Below are positions 1 through 6,887 of a stretch of 61,074 nucleotides of DNA, in pieces. Origin of the DNA: a virus. The first letter of the stretch is position 1. Each line of letters opens with the position of its first letter. The stretch lies in the IMG/VR virus record IMGVR_UViG_3300043468_001117, positions 1 to 61,074 of that record; one strand, written 5' to 3'. The notes beneath the pieces are model-generated. The model made no database searches and was not told the DNA's origin. It saw only the letters and a program-made list of their open reading frames with translations. The translations under genes and the position numbers were made by a program.

Positions 1-1
1 T

Positions 2-484
2 TCATCTAATGTAACTATATCTGCAGCTAATTTTAAAAAATTATTTAAAGTATCATTAGTAATCGAATATAATGATAAGGTTAGCCGCCATACTTTCCAT
101 GTTACACCAGCCTTATATAATAATGGTGGTGTTACTGTACCAATTAAACATACGGTATTAAACGGCATTTTAGTTAATTCTTCATTACCGTTCGCGGTTA
201 ACGATTTGCTAGATGGTTTTACATATTCATTCAAAGCCTTCGGTGCAAATATCATTAATTCTGATACAACCTGCTTCCCATCTCCTACATTTTCAAGTGT
301 AGTTTTAAAAGATGCGGTATTGTACATTAATACTAAATTGCAATATTTTGCAGCAGATACATATACACCATCAACTGATTTTGCTATAAGTAATCCGATA
401 TTGGCTGATGTTGCTGCATTTACACCAGATGACGTTAAACCGACATATTATTCTTTTGCTGTTACTTTAGAAGTATTGGCGTAA
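2..484 (+). CDS. C-terminal part of a putative virion protein (partial, starts before the window)
   Basis: An open frame runs in from the left edge without a stop, so the start is outside the window and about 160 residues are visible. The sequence is rich in Thr, Ser, Asn and beta-branched residues with no Cys-rich or catalytic motif, which suits a phage structural or fibre protein. I do not recognise a family. It ends 16 bp before a strong bidirectional terminator and is convergent with the minus-strand operon to its right. The virion assignment is inference from composition only. Confidence 0.55.
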   Translation, partial: SSNVTISAANFKKLFKVSLVIEYNDKVSRHTFHVTPALYNNGGVTVPIKHTVLNGILVNSSLPFAVNDLLDGFTYSFKAFGANIINSDTTCFPSPTFSSVVLKDAVLYINTKLQYFAADTYTPSTDFAISNPILADVAAFTPDDVKPTYYSFAVTLEVLA

Positions 485-500
485 AAATAAAGGCAAAATA

Positions 501-524
501 AAAGCCCATTATATAATGGGCTTT
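501..524. terminator. Bidirectional intrinsic terminator
   Basis: A perfect 24-bp palindrome (arms 501-512 and 513-524, core GCCCATTAT/ATAATGGGC) is followed by a T-run on the plus strand and has A-tracts on its left for the minus strand. It lies between convergent genes, so it can end both transcripts. Confidence 0.85.
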
Positions 525-528
525 TTTA

Positions 529-648
529 TTATACTATTCTATAGTTAATCTTAACTGAAATTTGATCAGGAAATCCTAAAGTCGGATTATTTAATAAGCT
601 CCAATTACCATTTAATCTCGGCCGATAAATTATACGATAATTATACAT
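529..648 (-). CDS. 39-residue small protein, translationally coupled
   Basis: A short frame of 39 codons begins at ATG 648-646 and overlaps the stop of the upstream 111-residue gene (ATGTATAA). A GAGGG Shine-Dalgarno sequence lies about 7 nt upstream of the ATG. The product is basic and Tyr/Asn-rich (starts MYNYRIIYRPRL) with no recognisable domain. The strong ribosome site and start/stop overlap argue that it is real and the last gene of the minus-strand operon before the terminator. Function unknown. Confidence 0.6.
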   Translation of the reverse strand: MYNYRIIYRPRLNGNWSLLNNPTLGFPDQISVKINYRIV

Positions 649-976
649 AATCAGCCCTCGATTCAACTAAACCATTTAATGTACGATATTGTTGGATTAA
701 AACGTTAGCGTAGTTACTATTTACACCTAATTCACACATTAATCTAGCGACAATAACTCGACGTTTATTATTAAACTGCATCATATCACCGATAATACCA
801 TACGCTAATTTTTTACGATTATATCGATTACACTTTACAGTAGATTCAACGCGTTGTAAAACTAATTGGGTTGATTTTTTAATATCCGGCAAAATAGTTG
901 GATTTAAAACTAAAGTATCACCAACTTGAGTCGGTACTGTATCTGATAAATTTAAGTTATTTTCAATAGTAGTCAT
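641..976 (-). CDS. Hypothetical protein, possible small DNA-binding protein
   Basis: The product has 111 residues. Residues about 50-100 (GIIGDMMQF..., then RRVIVARLMCELGVNSNYANVLIQQY) have the helix spacing of a helix-turn-helix module, similar in flavour to a small DNA-binding motif repeated in many T4-like phage proteins. This is a resemblance by eye, not a family assignment. It has its own promoter at 1006-1034 and is the first gene of a two-gene unit with the 39-residue protein. Confidence 0.6.
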   Translation of the reverse strand: MTTIENNLNLSDTVPTQVGDTLVLNPTILPDIKKSTQLVLQRVESTVKCNRYNRKKLAYGIIGDMMQFNNKRRVIVARLMCELGVNSNYANVLIQQYRTLNGLVESRADYV

Positions 977-1005
977 AATATTTTTCCTAAGTTTAATTTA
1001 TTATA

Positions 1006-1034
1006 TTATAATATAATAGTACAACGATATCAAG
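1006..1034 (-). promoter_or_regulatory. Early sigma70-type promoter for the 111-residue gene
   Basis: On the minus strand TTGATA (1029-1034) and TATAAT (1006-1011) are separated by exactly 17 bp. Transcription would start near 1000, about 25 nt before the ATG at 976. Confidence 0.7.
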
Positions 1035-1036
1035 TA

Positions 1037-1321
1037 TTATTTTGATATAAACATAACATCTTTTTCGGTTGTTCGCCAATAACGCTGGCCTTCATAATTT
1101 AATCCTTCAGTCCAGCGCAAACGTTCAACCAAAATACGATCACCAACCTTAACGAATTGACAATCATCGCCTATATATAATACTTTAGCGTACCTATCGG
1201 ATGACGCATCGTGGTCGTACGATTTAAAAATAATACCCCCAGCTGAAATATTATTAAACCCCAACCCTTCAGTTTCATCTTCAAATTGAAAAATAATCGA
1301 ATCGTATAATGGTTTTAACAT
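1037..1321 (-). CDS. GroES-like cochaperonin
   Basis: This 94-residue product matches the GroES fold from end to end: an N-terminal PLYDSIIF strand, SAGGII at about 27-32, a KVLYIGDD core strand, VKVGDRILVER at about 57-67 and a terminal TTEKDVMFI strand. Phage GroES-like proteins (T4 gp31 is the classic case) replace the host cochaperonin so that GroEL can fold the large capsid protein. It is about the length of bacterial GroES and shorter than gp31 (111 residues). The mobile loop region (about 14-26) lacks the usual sequence. It sits in the small-gene operon read from 3342. Fold confidence is good; the capsid-folding role is by analogy. Confidence 0.75.
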   Translation of the reverse strand: MLKPLYDSIIFQFEDETEGLGFNNISAGGIIFKSYDHDASSDRYAKVLYIGDDCQFVKVGDRILVERLRWTEGLNYEGQRYWRTTEKDVMFISK

Positions 1322-1323
1322 AA

Positions 1324-1617
1324 TTAACCTTTTTTAGATTTAGTTACTGGTGGGGCCGAATTTAACGGTTCTGCTACTTGTAATGGCTGTGCTACCGGAG
1401 TATCAATTCTATCAGCTAATGGCGAGACATCATTAATAAAATTTGGTTGGTAGTACGTAGATGCCGGAATTTCTTCTATAACTTGAATATCGTCGATAGG
1501 AGCCGCTGCAGGCGGCGTATACGGCTTTTTATTTGATTTAGGCGTACTTAAATCATTCATTAATTGCATTAAATCAAAATCTACAACTTGACCTAAAGCG
1601 CTTCTTACTTTTCCCAT
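1324..1617 (-). CDS. Conserved T4-like hypothetical protein, Pro-rich
   Basis: 97 residues. The N-terminal signature VRSALGQVVDFDLMQLMNDL recalls a short conserved segment seen in T4-like phages of aquatic bacteria; the rest is low-complexity, Pro- and Ala-rich and probably disordered. It is tightly packed with its neighbours in the operon (2-nt gap to the cochaperonin gene). Function unknown. Confidence 0.6.
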   Translation of the reverse strand: MGKVRSALGQVVDFDLMQLMNDLSTPKSNKKPYTPPAAAPIDDIQVIEEIPASTYYQPNFINDVSPLADRIDTPVAQPLQVAEPLNSAPPVTKSKKG

Positions 1618-1642
1618 TTTAAAACTCCGTTATTATATAAAT

Positions 1643-1843
1643 TTAATCACCACAACTTCCACCGTCGCTGCTACAACTTCCGCTATCATAGCTTCCGCCA
1701 TCATAACTATTACCGAAACCAAATGAACTACTTGATTCAGTTAGACTAGAAGTTGAAGTATCGGTATTACGTCTATTTTGCTCTTTTTTTTTCTCGTCTT
1801 CGCGTTTGCGAGCAGATAAAAAATCTTGAATAGAAAAGCTCAT
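1643..1843 (-). CDS. Small Ser/Gly/Cys-rich hypothetical protein
   Basis: 66 residues: a charged N-terminal helix (SARKREDEKKKEQ) followed by a Ser/Thr tract and a GSYDSGSCSSDGGSCGD-type tail with two cysteines. No domain recognised. It starts 1 bp after the stop of the upstream polymerase-like gene, so co-translation is likely. Confidence 0.5.
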   Translation of the reverse strand: MSFSIQDFLSARKREDEKKKEQNRRNTDTSTSSLTESSSSFGFGNSYDGGSYDSGSCSSDGGSCGD

Positions 1844-1844
1844 A

Positions 1845-2372
1845 TTAACCCCCTAAAAATTCTGAAAAATCTAAATCGTAAGTTATACTATCTATATCAT
1901 GAACTTCCATTAGATATAAAATATAACTACTTACGCTACTGCCTCTACCGACACCCCAAACTATATTATTTTGTTTAAATTTATCAATAATATAAATCAA
2001 TGTCCGCAGTAAATCATTTAATCCTAATTTATTAAAGATTGAATATTCAGTTTTAATTCGTTTAAATCTAAAAATCACTTCACTATCTGAATATCGCTCA
2101 TCATCACAAATCATTAAAAATTTATTCGTAATATAATCAAAAACATCAATATTAAAATATAAATCAGGAATATTCCATTTCGTATCGAAATCATTTAACC
2201 CTTGCTTAATAACTATACGATCGGAATCAACCACATTTTTATTATATTGTTTAATATCGTCTGTTAATTGAGTAACAAATAAATTTTTTACTCGAATATA
2301 TTTCTGTATATCTTTCGGATCTATACTAATAGAACCATCATACCATAAAATTCGATCTTTTAATTCGATCAT
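1845..2372 (-). CDS. DNA polymerase III alpha-like fragment protein
   Basis: 175 residues. The C-terminal part (about 138-173) carries WGVGRGSSVSSYILYL followed by DIDSITYDLDFSEFL, which corresponds to the PGRGSAAGS...DPL.YDL.FERFL region of the palm of bacterial C-family polymerase (DnaE/PolC). Only this segment of the polymerase is present and the downstream catalytic aspartates are absent, so it cannot polymerise alone. Similar isolated DnaE-like pieces occur in other T4-like phages. It overlaps the 114-residue gene by 4 nt. Role unknown; a decoy or binding partner for host replication is a guess. Confidence 0.6.
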   Translation of the reverse strand: MIELKDRILWYDGSISIDPKDIQKYIRVKNLFVTQLTDDIKQYNKNVVDSDRIVIKQGLNDFDTKWNIPDLYFNIDVFDYITNKFLMICDDERYSDSEVIFRFKRIKTEYSIFNKLGLNDLLRTLIYIIDKFKQNNIVWGVGRGSSVSSYILYLMEVHDIDSITYDLDFSEFLGG

Positions 2373-2713
2373 AAAAATGCAGGTTTTGAACCATCAGAAT
2401 ATGTTATATCGTCATCCAAACTGGGTGGATTACCGTAACTGCCAGGAGCTTGAGGTAACCAAGGCTGTTGCTGAAATTGTGGCGGTTGGGGCCATGGCAT
2501 TTGAGGTGCAGGCTGATAATATTTTTGAGGTTCGTTAATTTCTGACGGCTCTGCATCGACTGATTCGGATAATAGATTAATTTTAGATTTAATTTTATCC
2601 CATTGAACTTTATTCGGAACCCAACCATCTTCTTGCATATCTTCAATACCAGAAATCCAAGATTTAAATTCACTTACACTAATTTCATTAGTTTTTTTCT
2701 TTTTAACTGCCAT
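2369..2713 (-). CDS. Conserved T4-like hypothetical protein, Pro/Gln-rich tail
   Basis: 114 residues. The N-terminal half (ISVSEFKSWISGIEDMQEDGWVP...WDKIKSKI) is a charged helical module that I recognise as conserved in T4-like phages of aquatic bacteria, with no assigned function. The C-terminal half is a Pro/Gln/Trp-rich low-complexity tail ending in an acidic patch. A strong AGGGG ribosome site precedes ATG 2713, and the start overlaps the stop of the 26-codon frame upstream (TAATG). Confidence 0.6.
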   Translation of the reverse strand: MAVKKKKTNEISVSEFKSWISGIEDMQEDGWVPNKVQWDKIKSKINLLSESVDAEPSEINEPQKYYQPAPQMPWPQPPQFQQQPWLPQAPGSYGNPPSLDDDITYSDGSKPAFL

Positions 2714-2793
2714 TACTTACCCCTAAGTAAATAAACAAATATATCTAATATTTTAATTTTAATATATTCCCACATTATTTTAATATCCCACAT
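2713..2793 (-). CDS. 26-residue micro-protein linking two genes
   Basis: A 26-codon frame (MWDIKIMWEYIKIKIL..., ending YLLRGK) begins within the stop codon of the 163-residue gene (TAATG) and its own stop overlaps the next ATG (TAATG). The residues form one amphipathic or hydrophobic helix that could lie on a membrane. The precise one-base overlap at both ends suggests it is translated, if only to couple its neighbours. Ribosome site GGTGA is modest. Confidence 0.45.
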   Translation of the reverse strand: MWDIKIMWEYIKIKILDIFVYLLRGK

Positions 2794-3284
2794 TAGTAAT
2801 TCACCAAATTATTAGCAGTAGTATCTTTAAGAAATCTATTATACGTATCGGAGAAAGAAATCGATACCCATTTCCCATCGCCGACATCATGACATAACAT
2901 TAGATTTCTAGTAGTCGATGGATAAACATTTACTTCTTCGGCTTCCCAATTTAAAACATGAATAGGTAGGAAACTTGGCTGATTAGTCGATGCACCATAA
3001 ACCAAAGCGTAAAATATATTATTCGATAATGTTGAAGCTTGAACCGCATCTAATTGCGTCGTTTCGGGATCGCATACTAAAATATACCAATACGCAGGCA
3101 TTTTAAATGTAGTTCCATTGACCATTAAAGTTATCGTACTACAAGTATTTTCTTCCAATATTTTAATATTGGATAAAATATAATCTTGTTCTTTTAAATC
3201 TAAACACCAAACATAGTTATAAGCTGGCGTAGTTTTAATATCGTCAATAACGAATGGCTTACCTTCTTCATTTTGCAAAATCAT
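2793..3284 (-). CDS. Conserved hypothetical protein of T4-like phages
   Basis: 163 residues, all-beta in appearance (PAYNYVWCLDL, FKMPAYWYILVCDPETTQLDAVQ, NLMLCHDVGDGKWVSISFSDTYN). I recognise it as a widely conserved T4-like gene of unknown function whose family keeps the pattern PAYNYVWCLD...LCH...SDTYN...LKD. First gene after the perfect early promoter at 3314-3342, so it is probably made early. Confidence 0.65.
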   Translation of the reverse strand: MILQNEEGKPFVIDDIKTTPAYNYVWCLDLKEQDYILSNIKILEENTCSTITLMVNGTTFKMPAYWYILVCDPETTQLDAVQASTLSNNIFYALVYGASTNQPSFLPIHVLNWEAEEVNVYPSTTRNLMLCHDVGDGKWVSISFSDTYNRFLKDTTANNLVNY

Positions 3285-3313
3285 CGGTAATCCCTAGTAG
3301 TTAAATATTACCG

Positions 3314-3342
3314 ATTATATATTAAAAATAATACTTTGTCAA
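3314..3342 (-). promoter_or_regulatory. Consensus sigma70 early promoter of the small-gene operon
   Basis: TTGACA (3337-3342) and TATAAT (3314-3319) on the minus strand are both perfect matches with a 17-bp spacer. The -35 overlaps the last bases of the ligase gene. It drives the operon 3284 to 529. Confidence 0.85.
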
Positions 3343-4697
3343 TCTAAATATTTCATACTATTAATAGCACTATCATATTGATCGATAACTTGTTCTAATG
3401 AATCGGCAATTAATTTATCGGATCTTAACTCGACGAATCGAGGTAGGAATAATGAGTATTTAGTATTATTATCGGTGGGTGGTAAGATATTATTAAATTT
3501 AACGACTACGATAGTCCCAATTAATTCATCGGCATGTTCATGAATATATTTACGCATAGCATCTTTAATACCGGGAATATTTACTTCTAATAAATCATCC
3601 GACGTTTTAGTCATAATAGAACCAAACATTTCTTTATTTTTACCAGTACCAGTAGTATAACCAACAATTTCTAAATCAACTTCAACAATTAATTTTAATT
3701 TAATTTGATCGGTACTAGTACCATCGCGCCAAAAACCATCCGGATTTTTAATAACACTACCTTCGTAACCTAAAGATAACCAATATTGAAAATCAGCTAA
3801 TGCTTCTTCTAGACTATAAACTAATTTAGATTTAATTAATTGAATATCTGCTTTACTCGTTTTAATTTGAGAAATTAATTCACTATACCGAAAATCATAG
3901 GTTTTTTCATAACGACCTTTCGGTACTGCATTATCTAATGGAATCTGATCCCAAACCATATAAATTGGTTTTTCATTTTCTTCAAATTTTCCACCTTTAG
4001 AAACTTTATTTAATATACCATTACCAATTTCTCTAGGTAAAATTTTACCATCTTTTTCGACTAAAAACTCACCGTGCGTTTGAGTATTTTTATAAAAATT
4101 ATTTTTTACGTAATCAATAATATTAGCAAATTGATCATGAGATTCAAATTCGCGCCCGGCACGAGTTAAAATACGAATTTCACCCACATTTGAATAATTT
4201 AAATTAGCATATAATCCATCAGCTTTTAATTGAGAGTAAACTCCTTTATCCCAAGGGTATTTTGCGGCTTTAGCTGATTTGAGTTGAGAGCATCGCTGAT
4301 ACGGATATTCTGGAATTAAATCTTTAAATACTTTATTAATGGTGCTTTCATTAACCCCACATTTTAAATTACCTTGAATAATTCTTGAAATAATATCAGC
4401 ATCAGATTCGGATAATGCATTTAAGATATTAGTTAAATGTTGAATAGCTGCATTACCGGTATATTTTCTTGATGAAAAATCGACTAATTTACTTAAAGCA
4501 TCATCTAAAGTTAATGTTGGATTTTCTGATGGAGTATAGTCTGGAATTTTTTTAATATAATAAATATTGATCGGTGATAATGCAGCTACGAATACTCGTT
4601 TTAATAATTCATTATCGATATGTTCTTTTAAAATATTAATTTTAATTGTTGATTTTGTAGTTTCCGATAATTCTTGCAAAATATTATATATAGACAT
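3339..4697 (-). CDS. 30: ATP-dependent DNA ligase (T4 gp30 type)
   Basis: 452 residues from the ATG at 4697; the family length is about 487 in T4. The adenylation domain has the nucleotidyl-lysine motif KADGLYAN (about 170), RAGREFESHD (motif III-like), GEFLVEKDGK, YEGSVIKNPDGFWR (motif IV) and QIKLKLIVEVDLEIVG (motif V). The N-terminal helical domain keeps the T4 pattern ELLKRVF...YYIKK...KYTGNAAIQHL. It seals nicks in lagging-strand synthesis and recombination. An ATG 15 nt upstream (4712) is in frame, but GGGATC lies before 4697 at ribosome-site distance and the promoter at 4732-4760 would leave only about 13 nt of leader for 4712, so I prefer 4697. Confidence 0.92.
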   Translation of the reverse strand: MSIYNILQELSETTKSTIKINILKEHIDNELLKRVFVAALSPINIYYIKKIPDYTPSENPTLTLDDALSKLVDFSSRKYTGNAAIQHLTNILNALSESDADIISRIIQGNLKCGVNESTINKVFKDLIPEYPYQRCSQLKSAKAAKYPWDKGVYSQLKADGLYANLNYSNVGEIRILTRAGREFESHDQFANIIDYVKNNFYKNTQTHGEFLVEKDGKILPREIGNGILNKVSKGGKFEENEKPIYMVWDQIPLDNAVPKGRYEKTYDFRYSELISQIKTSKADIQLIKSKLVYSLEEALADFQYWLSLGYEGSVIKNPDGFWRDGTSTDQIKLKLIVEVDLEIVGYTTGTGKNKEMFGSIMTKTSDDLLEVNIPGIKDAMRKYIHEHADELIGTIVVVKFNNILPPTDNNTKYSLFLPRFVELRSDKLIADSLEQVIDQYDSAINSMKYLD

Positions 4698-4731
4698 ATA
4701 AAAAGATCCCATTCATTAAATGTAAAGTTAA

Positions 4732-4760
4732 ATTATAGTATAATAGTATGAAAAAATCAA
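4732..4760 (-). promoter_or_regulatory. Early sigma70-type promoter for DNA ligase
   Basis: TTGATT (4755-4760), 17-bp spacer, TATAAT (4732-4737) on the minus strand. The -35 lies at the very end of the uvsW C-terminal gene. Confidence 0.75.
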
Positions 4761-5671
4761 TCAATATTGAAGATATCGTCAACTTCAGTATTTTTATGAT
4801 ATTGCGCTTGAGTTAATTTAAATGGATACCCGGCTTCTTTATAATAAGCAATTCGTTTTTTCATTCGGGCATCAGCTGACGTCATATTACTACAGATATC
4901 GGAAATATTAACCGAATCTTTATCTCTACCTTTTCGTAGACCCCTACCTATTTGCTGAATAGTCGCTATAAATGATTTGCCAGCATCAATAAACACCAAA
5001 TTAAAAATACGATCGACGCTCAATCCAACGCCGGCTATACCTTTAGTACAGATCGCAATAACATCATCATTAGTTTCGAATAAATCATAAACTGCTTTTC
5101 TAGCTGAATCTTTATTCGAACCATTTAAAACATGTGAATTTGGAATCAATGCACCCAATTCTTTACCGAATTTAATATTATTGATTAAAACTAAAGTATT
5201 ACCTACTTTTGATTTTTTAGAATCGGCTACTATACGATCAGCTAACCATTGTAATCGTTGAGTATTTGATTTGATAAAATGTTCTTCTTCTTCGTACATT
5301 AAATCGTGCGGTTTTTTAACGCCCCCATCTCGAAGGCATTGAATATCATCTAATTGAACGACGGTAATATTAGGCTGAGCTAGCCAACCAGATTCAATTA
5401 AATCTTTTGCTGAATACGAACAATTTACATGACCTAACGCAATATGAACTTGTAATTTATTAACTGGATCTTTCGGTAACGTCCCGGTTAATCCATATCT
5501 ATGGACTATATGTTGACCATAATCCGTTAATAATTCATATAGTGTTTTTGCTTTTGATCCGTGACAATTTGAAACTACAACGCCATTTGCGACGTAATTA
5601 TGATTTTTTTCTACTTCTAAATTATAAACATATTCTGGTTTTTCTATTAATGTTCTTTTAATTAATTTCAT
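4757..5671 (-). CDS. uvsW: UvsW helicase, C-terminal half carrying the C-fragment of a split intein
   Basis: 304 residues. Residues 1-35 are an intein C-fragment, not helicase: EYVYNLEVE (block F) and NHNYVANGVVVSN (block G, terminal Asn). Residue 36 is Cys, the +1 nucleophile, and begins CHGSKA, the second half of the DECH box. Then follow RYGLTGTLP (motif III-like), TLVLINNIKFGKEL (IV), AICTKGIAGVGLSVDRIF (V) and QQIGRGLRKG (VI), as in T4 UvsW, the recombination and fork-regression helicase of superfamily 2. It cannot be active without the partner gene at 6888-8912. Three small unrelated genes separate the halves, but all are on one strand. The ribosome site is weak. Confidence 0.9.
   Translation of the reverse strand: MKLIKRTLIEKPEYVYNLEVEKNHNYVANGVVVSNCHGSKAKTLYELLTDYGQHIVHRYGLTGTLPKDPVNKLQVHIALGHVNCSYSAKDLIESGWLAQPNITVVQLDDIQCLRDGGVKKPHDLMYEEEEHFIKSNTQRLQWLADRIVADSKKSKVGNTLVLINNIKFGKELGALIPNSHVLNGSNKDSARKAVYDLFETNDDVIAICTKGIAGVGLSVDRIFNLVFIDAGKSFIATIQQIGRGLRKGRDKDSVNISDICSNMTSADARMKKRIAYYKEAGYPFKLTQAQYHKNTEVDDIFNID
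5567..5671 (-). mobile_element. Split intein C-fragment (IntC, 35 residues)
   Basis: Encodes the start of the UvsW C-half: block F YVYNLEVE and block G with VVVSN before Cys36. Its length (35 residues) and independent start codon are typical of naturally split inteins. The matching N-fragment is at 6891-7184, 1.2 kb upstream on the same strand. Trans-splicing should leave VVVDE joined to CHGS. Confidence 0.88.
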
Positions 5672-5672
5672 T

Positions 5673-6005
5673 TTAATTATATCTATGATGGACTATTTTT
5701 GAATTATCTCTATCTATATTATATTTGCCGGCGGTATATATAATATTACCATTCCAATCCGTTATATTTAAAACGTAAGCATTTTCTGGTAAATTTTCAG
5801 CTAATATTGGCAGATAAGTATTTTTATAATGTTTCAGTTTATATATTACATTAAAATCCTCAAAAATATAAGCCGAATGATAACCGCAGTTAATAATGCT
5901 ATAGCAATCAAACTCATCAGCCCACTTATCGGCTATAGGTTCGATGATATGGAAATCCGGACCACGTATAAAAAGCTCTACGTTAATAAAATCGTTATTT
6001 TCCAT
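5673..6005 (-). CDS. Hypothetical protein between the uvsW halves
   Basis: 110 residues, acidic N-terminus (MENNDFINVELFIRG), aromatic-rich, no motif recognised; not like any homing endonuclease family I know. It ends 1 bp before the start of uvsW-C and may be co-transcribed with both uvsW halves. Confidence 0.5.
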   Translation of the reverse strand: MENNDFINVELFIRGPDFHIIEPIADKWADEFDCYSIINCGYHSAYIFEDFNVIYKLKHYKNTYLPILAENLPENAYVLNITDWNGNIIYTAGKYNIDRDNSKIVHHRYN

Positions 6006-6021
6006 ATCATCTCCTCATCAT

Positions 6022-6597
6022 TTAAAATGGAAATCTATAATCGTATAAACCTAAGTCTATAACTAATTGTCTAAAAGTATCTTGTTCAATAAATGAACTT
6101 TCGATTTTAACATTTTTTGTATTTCTATGATTAGTATAAAATTTATAAATTTTAGTACTATCTATCTCTAATCTTAAGCTAACAGTTTGAGCAAATGTTT
6201 TGCTATTGTGGATAACTATAGAACTTATTCTAGATAAATCAAACGAATAATAAACTTCATCGTAATCATATAATGATATTCGTTTGATTGGATTATCACC
6301 GTCGTGATCTTCTACGTCGATATTATCCGAATCACCAATATCATCTAACTCATGGATATCGCTATCAACATCAGGATTAATATAATTATCGTTGTTATTG
6401 TTATCATGCGAATTGTCGCCATTCCCGGAATTGTCGTTATTGCCAGAATGGCCATTATCGTGATTACCGTTATTGTTAGAATTTCCGTTATTTCCATTAT
6501 TAGAATTCCCATTATTTCCGTTATTAGAATTCCCATTATTTCCGTTATTGTTACCATTATTTCCATTATTAATGGTTACTTCATTTTCGTTACTCAT
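6022..6597 (-). CDS. Asn/Gly-repeat protein between the uvsW halves
   Basis: About 190 residues from the ATG at 6597, which has an AGAGGC ribosome site; an in-frame ATG at 6636 has none. Residues about 8-75 are nearly pure Asn with Gly, Ser, His and Asp, built on an eight-residue GNSNNGNN unit; the rest is an acidic linker (IHELDDIGDSDNIDVEDHDGD) and a folded-looking 90-residue beta-rich domain. Antisense frames through the repeat are artefacts. Function unknown; the tract resembles prion-like low-complexity segments. Confidence 0.55.
   Translation of the reverse strand: MSNENEVTINNGNNGNNNGNNGNSNNGNNGNSNNGNNGNSNNNGNHDNGHSGNNDNSGNGDNSHDNNNNDNYINPDVDSDIHELDDIGDSDNIDVEDHDGDNPIKRISLYDYDEVYYSFDLSRISSIVIHNSKTFAQTVSLRLEIDSTKIYKFYTNHRNTKNVKIESSFIEQDTFRQLVIDLGLYDYRFPF
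6476..6547 (-). repeat. 24-bp coding tandem repeat, three copies
   Basis: Three consecutive 24-bp units at 6476-6499, 6500-6523 and 6524-6547 (the last two identical, the first differing at three positions) encode the GNSNNGNN repeat of the Asn-rich protein. Near-identity at DNA level indicates recent expansion. Confidence 0.8.
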
Positions 6598-6607
6598 TTT
6601 AGTGCCT

Positions 6608-6847
6608 CTATATGTATTTTTTAAATTTCCTGACAATACTAGATTTAATTATCTTAACTCCATCTATTATTGCAATTCTATCACCGTCACTTATAAACTG
6701 TTTTTCTCCTCGGTCATTATAGATAAACGGAATTAATAATGGATCGCAACATCGGGGCGAATTTACTCGCTGTGATATTTTTGACTTTTCTACGTATCCG
6801 TCTTCTAATCCTTTGTAATACTTTTCAATACTAAAATGATGTTGCAT
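6608..6847 (-). CDS. Small hypothetical protein after uvsW-N
   Basis: 79 residues, basic C-terminus (KIIKSSIVRKFKKYI), two adjacent cysteines (PRCCDP). No family recognised. It follows the N-terminal uvsW gene by 40 bp and has an AGGTC ribosome site. Confidence 0.5.
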   Translation of the reverse strand: MQHHFSIEKYYKGLEDGYVEKSKISQRVNSPRCCDPLLIPFIYNDRGEKQFISDGDRIAIIDGVKIIKSSIVRKFKKYI

Positions 6848-6887
6848 ATCTATGACCTAAAAAAATTTGTAAATAAATGCGGTTCTA

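Noticed and set aside
2793-3284. Intein or Hint-like domain in the 163-residue protein
   Set aside because: It lacks block A/B/G residues; the beta-rich pattern alone is not evidence.
3339-4712. Ligase start at 4712
   Set aside because: Kept as an alternative only: the leader from the mapped promoter would be about 13 nt with no ribosome site, while 4697 has one.
6345-6736. Several frames on both strands through the Asn-rich repeat region
   Set aside because: They are low-complexity shadows (Ile/Thr-Ile or Leu-Phe-Pro repeats) of the 24-bp coding repeat.
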